From Leifsonia tongyongensis (GTDB lineage Bacteria; Actinomycetota; Actinomycetes; Actinomycetales; Microbacteriaceae): a DNA stretch of 64,000 nt. Both the position numbers and the translations under genes were made by a program. Shown piece by piece: positions 25,835-33,647 of the stretch. The DNA is taken from the NCBI RefSeq assembly GCF_010686705.1, contig NZ_JAAGWY010000002.1, forward strand, positions 210,001 through 274,000, written 5' to 3'. The notes below the pieces were generated by a model. That model was not told where the DNA came from. It saw only the letters and a list, made by a program, of their open reading frames with translations, and did no database searches. How positions within the stretch are numbered: position 1 is the first letter of the stretch; each line of letters starts with the position of its first letter.

Positions 25835-27719
25835 CACCTCGCCCAACGAACCGACACCCGACAACCCAGGCAAGCCCGGCAACCCAGCCGACCCCGGCAA
25901 CCCAGCCAACGCAGACCACCCCGGCAACGCAGACCACCCGGACCACGCGGCCGGCACCCATCACGGCGCACACGCCGGAGCCCACGCGCTCCCCGACGTG
26001 ATACCCGACGGGGCGAACCCGGAACCGCACTCGGGTGCACACGCGGCCCCGGTCGAACCGGATGCGGTGGGCAGCTCCGACCGCGCCAACAGCACCGGAA
26101 CGGCAACCACCGCGACGGGTGCAACGTCCGCACACGCGGCCGGCGTGGCGACGGCCGGCGAGGCCGGCGCACGCGGTGTAGGAGTCGCAACCGCCGGCAC
26201 ACCGATGACCGACACGGTGGCGTCGGCCGACGCATCCGCCCCGACCGCCGCCGGAGGCCGCCCGCCCGCGCCCGTCGTGCCGCGAAGCGCGTGGAACGCC
26301 CTCATCGTCCTGATGGTCGCCATGTTCATGGCGCTCCTCGACACCACCATCGTGAACGTCGCGCTGCCGACCATCCGCACCAGCCTCAACGCCTCCGAGG
26401 CGACGCTGTCGTGGATCATCTCCGGCTACGCCCTCGCGTTCGGCCTCGCCCTGATCCCATCCGGTCGCGTCGGCGACCGCATCGGACACAAGTGGGTGTT
26501 CTTCACCGGTCTCGCACTGTTCACCGCGGCCAGCCTGTTCTGCGGTCTCGCGCAGAACGACATGCAGCTGATCGTGGCGCGTGTCATCCAGGGACTCGCC
26601 GGCGGTATCTTCGTGCCTGCCGTCACGGCGATGATCCAGCTGCTGTTCGTGCCCCAGGTCCGCGGAAAGGCGTTCGGCATCATGGGCGCGGTGATCGGCG
26701 TGTCGACCGCGCTCGGCCCGATCGTCGGTGGCCTGATCATCCAGGCATTCGGCAACGAGAACGGCTGGCGCCTCGTGTTCTGGGTCAACATCCCGATCGG
26801 TGTGCTCGCCCTCATCGCCGCCGCCATCATCCTGCCCGCCGGCAAAGTCGGCGAAGGCCGTGTCGGCACCGACTGGTTCGGGCTGCTGCTGCTCTCGGCC
26901 GGGCTCATCGCGATACTCGTGCCGCTCATCGAAGGCCAGGACCAGGGCTGGCCGGCCTGGACCTACGTCACGCTCGTCGCCGGTGCACTGCTGATCGTCG
27001 CCTTCGCGTTCTGGGAAGTCAGAGTTGCGAATGCCGGTGGATCGCCGCTTGTTCCACCGCACCTGTTCACGCATCCGCAGTTCACCGGCGGTGTGGTGCT
27101 GGCGCTCGTGTACTTCGCGGCGTTCACCAGCATCTTCTTTACGATCTCGCTGCTCTGGCAGGCCGGCCTGGGACACACGGCGCTCGAGTCGGGCCTGGTC
27201 TCGATCCCGTTCGCCATCGGCAGCATCGTCGGTGCCGCGCTCAGTGACCGCCTCTCGAAGCTGCTCGGACGCACGGTACTCATCATCGGTACGGGCCTCG
27301 TCGTGATCGGACTCGTCTGGATCTGGCTGGTGCTGCTGACCGTCGTCGCAGCCGACCTCACCAACTGGGACCTGCTCGCGCCCCTGGCCATCGCCGGCTT
27401 CGGCAGCGGACTGTTCATCGCACCCAACGCGCAATTCATCGTTGCAACCGTCGACCGTTCGGAAGCGGGCTCCGCTAGCGGTGTGATCGGCGTGATGCAG
27501 CGGGTCGGAAGCGCAATCGGTATCGCGATCATCGGTTCGGTCCTGTTCGGAACGCTGACGATCACGGGGCACACGCCGGCAGCAGTCGCGACGGGCTTCA
27601 CCAATGCCGCAGCCAACGCACTCGGCGTCAGCGCCGCGCTCAGCGTCGCCGCATTCCTGCTGGTGTTCGCCCTGCCGAAGCGGATCTCCATCCCCGGCGA
27701 GGCCCCCGCCGCCGGCTGA
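25827..27719 (+). CDS. MFS drug efflux transporter, DHA2 (EmrB/QacA) family
   Basis: A 630-residue 14-helix DHA2 transporter. The first membrane helix is NALIVLMVAMFMALLDTTIV near residue 156, with motif A as PSGRVGDRIGHKWVF and the family-typical LDTTIVNVALPTI. The first 150 residues are an unusual low-complexity tail rich in Pro, Gly, Asn, His and Ala (imperfect repeats of the NPADPGNPANADHPGNADHP kind), with no counterpart in standard DHA2 pumps. It is the second gene of the PadR operon, overlapping by eight bases. Likely a proton-driven exporter of a drug or metabolite; substrate unknown. Confidence 0.85.
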   Translation: MTDTSPNEPTPDNPGKPGNPADPGNPANADHPGNADHPDHAAGTHHGAHAGAHALPDVIPDGANPEPHSGAHAAPVEPDAVGSSDRANSTGTATTATGATSAHAAGVATAGEAGARGVGVATAGTPMTDTVASADASAPTAAGGRPPAPVVPRSAWNALIVLMVAMFMALLDTTIVNVALPTIRTSLNASEATLSWIISGYALAFGLALIPSGRVGDRIGHKWVFFTGLALFTAASLFCGLAQNDMQLIVARVIQGLAGGIFVPAVTAMIQLLFVPQVRGKAFGIMGAVIGVSTALGPIVGGLIIQAFGNENGWRLVFWVNIPIGVLALIAAAIILPAGKVGEGRVGTDWFGLLLLSAGLIAILVPLIEGQDQGWPAWTYVTLVAGALLIVAFAFWEVRVANAGGSPLVPPHLFTHPQFTGGVVLALVYFAAFTSIFFTISLLWQAGLGHTALESGLVSIPFAIGSIVGAALSDRLSKLLGRTVLIIGTGLVVIGLVWIWLVLLTVVAADLTNWDLLAPLAIAGFGSGLFIAPNAQFIVATVDRSEAGSASGVIGVMQRVGSAIGIAIIGSVLFGTLTITGHTPAAVATGFTNAAANALGVSAALSVAAFLLVFALPKRISIPGEAPAAG

Positions 27720-27760
27720 CCCCAGCGCCGGCCCGCCCGCCAGCCAACACCCACCAGCGC

Positions 27761-27830
27761 CGAGTGTCGCCACTCGCGCCGAGAATCACACGCGCAACAG
27801 TGACATTCGGCGGGGACGGCGACTCTCGGC
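27761..27830. repeat. palindromic repeat, single copy of module 2
   Basis: About 70 bases between the MFS gene and the convergent NAD(P)-binding gene. Outer arms read GAGTGTCGCC and GGCGACTCTC; an inner pair is CGCCGA and TCGGCG. The same module occurs twice at 29321-29389 and 29546-29614. It looks like a mobile, REP-type extragenic element and may end transcription of both convergent genes. Confidence 0.7.
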
Positions 27831-27857
27831 CGCTCGGCGCGTCGTACACGGCGCGCG

Positions 27858-28577
27858 TCAGGAGCGGGCGAAAGCCTCCTGGCGGAGCAGGTCGATGACC
27901 CGCGGATGCGTCGACACGGTCGCGACCGCGGCCGACGTCCGCGAATACTCGTCTCCTTCGCCGAGCCTCAGCATGAACGCGGCGAGATCTGCGCGCGACG
28001 TGAACCGCTCGGGGAGTTCGATCTCGGCGTCCACATATTCGGTCACGGCAGGCGTCTCGAACAGCCCGGAGGGCCGCACGATCGTGTAGTCGAGGTCGCT
28101 CGCCTGCACCAGGCGCTCCATCCGGAGCATGTCCGCATACAGTTCCTTGCCGAGCGTTTTCGTGATGAACGGCTTCAGCACCTTCTCGAAGATGAAGCCG
28201 CCGCCGGTGTCGTGGTAACGGGTGGCGGGATCCGTCGCACTCGAACTCACGCAGACCAATCGGCGGATGCCGTACCTGTCCATCGCCGCGATGATGTTGG
28301 TGATTCCCACGGAGTACACGGTGATCGGTTTGCGCGCGTAGGGGACGCCGAGCGCCGAGAGCACGACGTCGTGACCAGTGACTGCGCGGTCCACAGCGTT
28401 CGGGTCGTGCACGTCCGCCGCCAGCACCGACAGGTTCTCGTGCAGGGTCGCGCCGTCACCAAGGGTGAAGGCGTCGGGGTGCCGCGTGACGGCAGTGACT
28501 GTGTGTCCGGCATCCAGGGCCCGACGCACCAGAAGGCGCCCGGTCCCGCCGTTCGCGCCGAAAACGACTATGTTCAA
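27858..28577 (-). CDS. NAD(P)-binding (NmrA/atypical SDR) oxidoreductase-like protein
   Basis: A 239-residue atypical short-chain dehydrogenase. NIVVFGANGGTGRLLVRRAL (residues 2-21) holds the GxxGxxG dinucleotide site. VVLSALGVPYARKP and RLVCVSSSATDPAT follow, and YTIVRPSGLF near residue 165 is typical of NmrA/BVR-B-like proteins. Likely a redox sensor or flavin/NAD(P)H reductase. The TTG start (28575-28577) is chosen because GAGGAGGA lies four bases before it. Divergent from a MarR regulator, with a shared operator of 43 bases between them, so it is the probable target. Confidence 0.8.
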   Translation of the reverse strand: MNIVVFGANGGTGRLLVRRALDAGHTVTAVTRHPDAFTLGDGATLHENLSVLAADVHDPNAVDRAVTGHDVVLSALGVPYARKPITVYSVGITNIIAAMDRYGIRRLVCVSSSATDPATRYHDTGGGFIFEKVLKPFITKTLGKELYADMLRMERLVQASDLDYTIVRPSGLFETPAVTEYVDAEIELPERFTSRADLAAFMLRLGEGDEYSRTSAAVATVSTHPRVIDLLRQEAFARS

Positions 28578-28602
28578 CGTGTCCTCCTCAATTCACCGTA
28601 CA

Positions 28603-28622
28603 ATATGAAAAAGGTATCATAT
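28603..28622. promoter_or_regulatory. inverted repeat, probable MarR operator
   Basis: ATATGA-N8-TCATAT, a perfect palindrome of arms in the 43-base gap between the divergent NAD(P)-binding and MarR genes. It overlaps TTCACC-17 bp-TATCAT (28592-28620), a good promoter for the MarR side, and TATTGT as a -10 for the other strand. Confidence 0.6.
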
Positions 28623-29109
28623 GGAAACCAAATTAAGTGGGGATGAGGAGACGGCGCGACGACGACGTCGGGCGGCGACGTCCATCAAGCTCACGATGCG
28701 CGAGTTCAACAACCAGATCTCGTTGCTCAACCACCAGGTCGGCTCGCGCGCCGACCTCCGCGACGTCGACCTCGACTGCCTGGACGTGATCGCGATGCAC
28801 GGGCCGATCAGCCCCAGTGAACTCGCGCGCCGCGCCGGGCTGCACCCTGCGACGATCACCGGCATCCTCGACCGGCTCGAGAAGAACGGCTGGATCGTGC
28901 GCGAACGCGACGCCGCCGATCGCCGCGCCGTACAGGTGCGGGCACTGCCCGATCGCGCCGGGGAGCTGTTCCGGCTGTACTCCGGCATGAACACCTCGAT
29001 GGATGCGATCCTCGACGACTACGACGAGGCCCAGCTCGCTGTGCTCGCCGACTTCCTGCAGCGGGCGACCGCCGCGGGCCGCACCGCCACCGACGACCTC
29101 ACACGCTGA
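28621..29109 (+). CDS. MarR family transcriptional regulator
   Basis: A 162-residue MarR protein with a basic N-terminus. The winged helix has LDCLDVIAMHGPISPSELARR, the recognition helix HPATITGILDRLEKNGWI and the wing RERDAADRRAVQV. Dimerisation helices flank it. Divergent from an atypical SDR gene and over a palindrome that it probably binds. The ATG at 28621 directly follows a TATCAT element, so if that is the -10, the message would start inside the gene and a downstream start (ATG 28696) would be used. Confidence 0.8.
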   Translation: METKLSGDEETARRRRRAATSIKLTMREFNNQISLLNHQVGSRADLRDVDLDCLDVIAMHGPISPSELARRAGLHPATITGILDRLEKNGWIVRERDAADRRAVQVRALPDRAGELFRLYSGMNTSMDAILDDYDEAQLAVLADFLQRATAAGRTATDDLTR

Positions 29110-29156
29110 GCGGCCCGCGCGCCGCGTCTGCCCTCCCGCCGCGCACCGCGCCCGCC

Positions 29157-29212
29157 GCACTCGCCCACGCGCGCACCCGCGCACTCGCCCACGCGCGCAC
29201 CCGCGCACTCGC
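29157..29212. repeat. 24-bp tandem repeat, 2.3 copies
   Basis: Unit GCACTCGCCCACGCGCGCACCCGC without interruption at 29157-29180 and 29181-29204, then a partial copy. Spacer-free, so not a CRISPR array. Confidence 0.7.
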
Positions 29213-29391
29213 GCCCCGAGTGTGCCCTTTCCGGTCGAGCGTGCCTGTTCCGCCGGGCACTTTGGACCGGAACGGGCCCTGTCGCCAGCCGAGCCCGCCC
29301 GGCACGCACATCGGGGGCGCGAGTGTCGCCGTTCACGCCGAGAATCACCGGCGCAGCAGTGACATTCGGCGGGGACGGCGACTCTCGACGG
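29211..29391. repeat. 180-bp direct repeat copy A (two palindromic modules)
   Basis: Module 1 has the arms GTGCCC/GGGCAC and TTCCGGTC/GACCGGAA. Module 2 (29321-29389) has outer arms GAGTGTCGCCGT/ACGGCGACTCTC and inner arms CGCCGA...TCGGCG. Copy B lies 225 bases further on with only a few differences by eye. Confidence 0.8.
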
Positions 29392-29435
29392 CAGGGAGGG
29401 ACCCCGGCGGCTCGCCGGGCGCGGCGCGCGACCGT

Positions 29436-29616
29436 GCGCCCCGAGTGTGCCCTTTCCGGTCGAGCGTGCCTGTTCCGCCGGGCACTTTCGACCGGAACGG
29501 GCCCTGTCGCCAGCCGAGCCCGCCCGGCACGCACATCGGGGGCGCGAGTGTCACCGTTCCCGCCGAGAATCACCGGCGCAGCAGTGACATTCGGCGGGGA
29601 CGGCGACACTCGACGC
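29436..29616. repeat. 180-bp direct repeat copy B
   Basis: Near-identical to copy A. In module 1 the right arm reads TCGACCGGAA, making a ten-base perfect pair with TTCCGGTCGA. Differences from copy A include GTGTCACCGTTCCC for GTGTCGCCGTTCAC and GACACTCG for GACTCTCG. Confidence 0.8.
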
Positions 29617-29632
29617 CAGGGGCCGGCCGCGC

Positions 29633-30724
29633 TCAGCGGCAGGCGTCGAGCAACGCGTCGGAGACGTCGGCGTTGTGGCGGAGGGATGCGCGACGCGGCG
29701 CCCCGAGGTTCGTCAGGTACGCGAACACAAGTCCGCGCCCCGGGTCCGCCCAGGTGTTGCAGATGCTGCTGCCGTTGTGGCCGAACGTCCTCGGGTCGGA
29801 GTGCGTCCCGGTCGGCCGCCGCGTGCCGTACGGCCCGCCGAGCTGGAATCCTTGCGCCCACCGCACGGGGTGGTGCATCAGCTGGTCGACTTCGCCGTCG
29901 CTGGAGACTCGCCGTGCTTCCTCGATCGTCGACGGCTGCAGTACCCGAACGCCGTCGAGTTCGCCGCCCGCCAACAGCATCCGATAGAACGTCGCTACCG
30001 AGCGAGCCGTCGCCGAGATGCCCGCGGCGGGTATCACCGACTGCCGCACGTTCCTGCGGTTGAAGACGACCCGGCGCACCTGGTCGGTCATGACCTGTCC
30101 GCGCAGCGGGACATGCCGCGGCCATTCCGCGTCGGCGAGGCCGAGCTCGATGTCGTTGAGCCCGAGCGGGGCCAGCAGGTTCGCATGGACGAAGTCGCGC
30201 ACGGGCATCCCGCTGACGCGCTGGACCACCTCGCCGAGCACGAACCCGTAGCTGAGGATGTGGTACCCGACGACCCTCCCCGCCGGCCACCAGGGTGTCG
30301 CGTTCTCGGCGAGTGCGGTCGAGCGGTCCCAGTCGGCCATCGCTGCGACGTCCCCGAGGAGTCCGCCGCTCGAGAAGGGGATACCCGCGCGATGCGTCAG
30401 CACATGTCGCACCGTGATGCGGTCTTTGCCGTTACGCGCGAATTCGGGCCAGTGCAGGGCGACGGGGTCGTCGAGGGTGAGCTGGCCGCGTTCGACGAGC
30501 AGGTGGATGGCGAGGGCGACGAACGGTTTGCTGACCGAGAACGTCCAGAACAGGGCGTCGGATGCGCATCCGAACGCCCGGTCGAGCACGATCTGGTCGT
30601 CGCGGAACACGCACAACTGGGCGGATGCCCGGCGCGCGTCGATGAGGGCGACCGCGCGTTCGAGTCCGGCGGGATCCATGCCGACATCGCGGGCGGACGC
30701 CTCGACCCAGCCGACGTCTGACAC
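29633..30724 (-). CDS. serine hydrolase of the beta-lactamase/esterase (class C-like) family
   Basis: A 363-residue serine hydrolase of the class C beta-lactamase/EstB group. FWTFSVSKPFVALAIHLL gives the SxxK motif (Ser63, Lys66). YHILSYGFVLGEV supplies the Tyr motif region, and HRAGIPFSSGG plus GHNGSSICN near the C-terminus correspond to the last conserved box. No signal peptide, so it is probably a cytoplasmic esterase or peptidase rather than a resistance enzyme. Start at the GTG 30722-30724, with TACGCT six bases upstream on the same strand (leaderless); the frame upstream is only repeat sequence. Confidence 0.8.
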   Translation of the reverse strand: MSDVGWVEASARDVGMDPAGLERAVALIDARRASAQLCVFRDDQIVLDRAFGCASDALFWTFSVSKPFVALAIHLLVERGQLTLDDPVALHWPEFARNGKDRITVRHVLTHRAGIPFSSGGLLGDVAAMADWDRSTALAENATPWWPAGRVVGYHILSYGFVLGEVVQRVSGMPVRDFVHANLLAPLGLNDIELGLADAEWPRHVPLRGQVMTDQVRRVVFNRRNVRQSVIPAAGISATARSVATFYRMLLAGGELDGVRVLQPSTIEEARRVSSDGEVDQLMHHPVRWAQGFQLGGPYGTRRPTGTHSDPRTFGHNGSSICNTWADPGRGLVFAYLTNLGAPRRASLRHNADVSDALLDACR

Positions 30725-30730
30725 CCCTTG

Positions 30731-30736
30731 AGCGTA
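30731..30736 (-). promoter_or_regulatory. -10 hexamer TACGCT of a leaderless gene
   Basis: On the minus strand TACGCT ends six bases before the GTG start of the serine hydrolase gene. It matches the pattern used to set that start. Confidence 0.45.
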
Positions 30737-30768
30737 CGCTTGCTCCCTGTGGGCCGGGGTTGCCCGCC

Positions 30769-30837
30769 GAATGTTCCCGTTCCGGTCGATTGTTACAGAC
30801 GGAACGAGCACTCTCGACCGGAACGGCGACGCTCGCC
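30769..30837. repeat. palindromic repeat, module 1 relative
   Basis: Arms TTCCGGTCGA (30780-30789) and TCGACCGGAA (30814-30823), with outer CGTTC and GAACG. Same core as module 1 of the 180-bp repeats. It lies between the divergent serine hydrolase gene start and the citrate synthase gene end; the 130 bases that follow are low-complexity GCCGC sequence with no gene. Confidence 0.65.
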
Positions 30838-30974
30838 GCCGCGGGGCCGCCGCCCTCGCGACCCCGCCGCCCGCGCGGCTCGCGGCCGCGCGACGCCGCG
30901 GGGCTCGCCGCCCTCGCGGCCCGCCGCCCGCACGGCTCGCAGCCGCCCGACCCCGCGGCCGGCAGGGCCGCGGC

Positions 30975-32144
30975 TCATACGGCGGGCGGCAGCGGCGCCG
31001 GTGCCGGCTCCCCGACATACCGCGACGAGGGGCGGATGATCTTCCCGTCAGCCGCCTGTTCGAGGATGTGCGCCGTCCAGCCGACGACCCGCGCTGCGGC
31101 GAACGTCGGCGTGAACATGCTCCGCGGGATTCCGCACAGCTCCATGACGACAGCCGCGTAGAACTCGACGTTCGTGTGCAGCTCCCGCCCCGGCTTGAGT
31201 TCGGAAAGCAACGCGAGCACTCGCTTCTCGACCGCCGTCGCGAACTCTACTCGCGACCCGCCGAACCCTTCCGCGATCGTGCGGAGCATCCGCGAGCGCG
31301 GGTCCTCCGTTCGGTACACCGGATGCCCGAACCCCATGATCCGCCCGCCGGACAGCACCGCATCCGTCACCCAGGCGTCGATGCGGTCCGGGCTGCCGAT
31401 CGCGTCGAGCGTGTCGAGCGCGCGGCTGGGCGCGCCCCCGTGCAGCGGACCCGCGAGCGCGCCGAGCGCCCCCACGACGGCAGAGCCCAGGTCGGCTCCG
31501 GTGGAGGCGATCACGCGTGCCGTGAAGGTGGAGGCGTTGAAGCCGTGGTCGATCGCCGCGGTCATGTAGGCGCTGACCGCGTGCTCGGTGCGTGCATCCG
31601 GTGCCGTGCCCGACAGCAGGTAGAGGTAGTTCGCGACGTGCCCGAGGTCGGGACGCGACAGGATGGGCTGCTCGCCCGCCGCAAGCCGGTGGAGGGCGGC
31701 GAGCAGTGCGGGCGTCACGGCGGCGACCCGGATGGCGTCGTCGATACGCGCATCCGCTGCCGTGTCGTACAGCGGCCGGATGCCGTCCACCGCTGCCACC
31801 GCGCCGAGCGCGAGGCGCAGCCCGGCCAGCGCATCCGTTCCGCCCGTCACCCGCGCGATGGCAGGGAGCATCGCGGCGACCTCATCCGGGATCGTGCGTG
31901 CGTCGGCGACGCGCCGCTTGAAGGCGTCGAGCTGGGGCCGTGTCGGCAGGTCGCCGAAGACCAGCAGGTACCAGGCCTCTTCGAAGGTGCGTTCGCTCGC
32001 GAGTTCCACGGCGGAGTACTGCCGGTAGTGGTAGAAGCCTTCGTGACCACGGACGTCTCCGAGTGCGGTCTCGGCGGCGACGACGTTGGTGAGTCCGCGG
32101 GGTACGTCGATGAGGGTGTCGTCCATGCGGTCGGTGGTGAGCAT
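30975..32144 (-). CDS. citrate synthase (type II-like)
   Basis: A 389-residue citrate synthase family enzyme that condenses acetyl-CoA (or propionyl-CoA) with oxaloacetate. The conserved segments are HGFNASTFTARVIASTGAD near residue 200, GPLHGGAPSRAL, and IMGFGHPVYRTEDPRSRML with the catalytic His; LHTNVEFYAAVVMELCGIP and GWTAHILEQ complete the pattern. The short, N-terminally trimmed form is that of archaeal/Gram-positive type I enzymes and 2-methylcitrate synthases; substrate cannot be told from sequence alone. ATG with AAGGAGA upstream. Divergent from a second, HTH-containing citrate synthase. Confidence 0.9.
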   Translation of the reverse strand: MLTTDRMDDTLIDVPRGLTNVVAAETALGDVRGHEGFYHYRQYSAVELASERTFEEAWYLLVFGDLPTRPQLDAFKRRVADARTIPDEVAAMLPAIARVTGGTDALAGLRLALGAVAAVDGIRPLYDTAADARIDDAIRVAAVTPALLAALHRLAAGEQPILSRPDLGHVANYLYLLSGTAPDARTEHAVSAYMTAAIDHGFNASTFTARVIASTGADLGSAVVGALGALAGPLHGGAPSRALDTLDAIGSPDRIDAWVTDAVLSGGRIMGFGHPVYRTEDPRSRMLRTIAEGFGGSRVEFATAVEKRVLALLSELKPGRELHTNVEFYAAVVMELCGIPRSMFTPTFAAARVVGWTAHILEQAADGKIIRPSSRYVGEPAPAPLPPAV

Positions 32145-32207
32145 CGCCGTCTCCTTCGGTTGGTGCGGGTGGTGCTATGGTCAGTCTGATATTGCTCAAT
32201 GCATACG

Positions 32208-32226
32208 TCAACGTTGATTCAATCAA
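32208..32226. promoter_or_regulatory. overlapping palindromes between the two citrate synthase genes
   Basis: TCAACGTTGA (32208-32217) and TTGATTCAATCAA (32214-32226), both perfect. A third ATTG-N2-CAAT sits at 32191-32200. This TTGA/TCAA repeat cluster is the likely binding site of a dimeric regulator, possibly the HTH-citrate synthase itself. Confidence 0.55.
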
Positions 32227-32241
32227 CCTCGGAGGATCTCG

Positions 32242-33561
32242 ATGACCGAGCCGGACCTGCCGACGCTCACCGCCGAACAGACCGCCGCGCGGCTGGGCAT
32301 CAAGCTCGAGACGCTGTACGCCTACGTCGCCCGCGGGCGGCTCCGACGAACCCGGGGACCGGACGGTTCGGCATTCGATTCGCTCGACGTGGAGCGCTTC
32401 GCGGCCAGCCGCCGGTCGCGCGCCCGCACGGATCCCACACCCCACGGACACTCCGACGGCCGGCCGCTCATGGTGATCGAGACGGACCTCACCCTGATCG
32501 AGGACGGCAGGCTCTACTATCGCGGACGCGACGCGACCGAACTGGCCGAGCAGGAGCCGTTCGAACGCGTGGCGCACTGGGTGCTCACCGGGGTCGACGA
32601 CGTGCGCGCCCGTTTCCGCGCACAGCCGGACGCGGTGGCGCGGGCGCGGAGAGTGACGGATGCGATGCCCGAGTCGGCGACGCTCCGTGACCGTCAGCAG
32701 GTGGCCGTCACCACCTTCGCCGCGCTCGATCCTCTGCGGCATTCGCTCGATCCCGCGACGGTGGTCGCGGCGGGGGAGGCCCTCGTCGCCGGGATGGTCG
32801 CCGTGCTTCCCCAGTCCGGTCCCGCGCCCGGCGCCCCGTCCGGCGCCGGGTCCGGTCCCGAGCCCGGCGCCCGGTCCGGCGCCGAGTCCGGTCCCGAGTC
32901 CCACACCGGGGCTGCAGCCGCATCCGGCCTCGCCGCCGACCTCTGGTCCCGGCTTACGCCGCAACCAGCACAGCCCGCCGCCGTCGCAGCGCTCAACGCC
33001 GCACTCGTCCTTCTCATCGACCACGACATGGCCGTCTCGACGCTCGCAGCGCGCGCCGCCGCCTCCGCCCGGGCCAACGTGTACGCGGTGGTGACGGCGG
33101 GGCTCGGCGCCCTCGACTCGCTGCTGCACGGCAACGCCAGCGCGGAGGCTGCCCGGATGCTCGCCCGCATCGTGTCCGGCGAGACGCCCGAACGTGTGGT
33201 CGCCGACACCGTTGCGACGCGGCGCGGAGCGGTGCCGGGATTCGGGCAGGTGCTCTATCCCGGAACCGATCCGCGGGCGCGGGCGATCCTGGGGATGCTC
33301 GCCGCGGTCGACGGAGCAGAGCCCGTTCTCGAAGCGGCCGAGCGGACGACGCGGATGCTCGTGGCGCGCACGGGTGCGCATCCGAACGTCGATTTCGCGC
33401 TCGCAGCACTCACGCTCGCGACCGGTATGGCCGCCGACGCGGGCGAGGTGATCTTCGCGACCGCGAGGTCGGTCGGCTGGATCGCTCACGCTCTCGCCGA
33501 ATACCGGGAACAACCCCTGCGGCTGCGACCCGTCGGCCGCTACGTCGAACGCGGCGTGTGA
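32242..33561 (+). CDS. citrate synthase-like protein with N-terminal helix-turn-helix
   Basis: A 439-residue protein. Residues about 8-55 are a MerR/excisionase-like helix-turn-helix (LTAEQTAARLGIKLETLYAY, VARGRLRRTRG). The rest is a citrate synthase fold: YYRGRDATELAEQEPFERVAHW near residue 93, then GLGALDSLLHGNASAEAARM and FGQVLYPGTDPRARAIL. The catalytic His of FGHPVYR is replaced by Gln (FGQVLYP), so activity is doubtful. About 37 residues (192-228) of a Gly/Ser/Pro/Glu-rich repeat are inserted in the fold. Start ATG with CGGAGGA. Divergent from the canonical citrate synthase; may sense acetyl/propionyl-CoA and regulate it. Confidence 0.75.
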   Translation: MTEPDLPTLTAEQTAARLGIKLETLYAYVARGRLRRTRGPDGSAFDSLDVERFAASRRSRARTDPTPHGHSDGRPLMVIETDLTLIEDGRLYYRGRDATELAEQEPFERVAHWVLTGVDDVRARFRAQPDAVARARRVTDAMPESATLRDRQQVAVTTFAALDPLRHSLDPATVVAAGEALVAGMVAVLPQSGPAPGAPSGAGSGPEPGARSGAESGPESHTGAAAASGLAADLWSRLTPQPAQPAAVAALNAALVLLIDHDMAVSTLAARAAASARANVYAVVTAGLGALDSLLHGNASAEAARMLARIVSGETPERVVADTVATRRGAVPGFGQVLYPGTDPRARAILGMLAAVDGAEPVLEAAERTTRMLVARTGAHPNVDFALAALTLATGMAADAGEVIFATARSVGWIAHALAEYREQPLRLRPVGRYVERGV

Positions 33562-33647
33562 CCCGACGCCCGCTCGCGCCCTCGTCGCTGCGGGCGTCAG
33601 TGGATGCGCGTACCGTGACGATCACCGGCGACGACGGAGGAGGAGCC

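Larger units (their letters stand above)
29110..29632. other. 523-base non-coding stretch with repeats
   Basis: Gap between the MarR gene and the convergent beta-lactamase-like gene. It holds a 24-bp tandem repeat (29157-29212) and two copies of a 180-base repeat (29211-29391 and 29436-29616). The frames seen here are not gene-like. The repeat is made of two palindromic modules, so RNA stems could form on either strand. Confidence 0.75.

Noticed and set aside
25791-27773. 660-codon minus-strand frame opposite the MFS gene
   Set aside because: Shadow frame of the transporter, Asp/Arg/Glu-rich with no conserved pattern.
29157-29616. Possible CRISPR array
   Set aside because: The 24-bp units have no spacers, and the 180-bp repeats are too long and occur only twice; no cas genes.
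29099-30290. Open frames through the repeats (e.g. 423 codons minus strand)
   Set aside because: They run across the duplicated palindromic modules and out of frame with the serine hydrolase; the products are Arg/Gly/Ala-rich.
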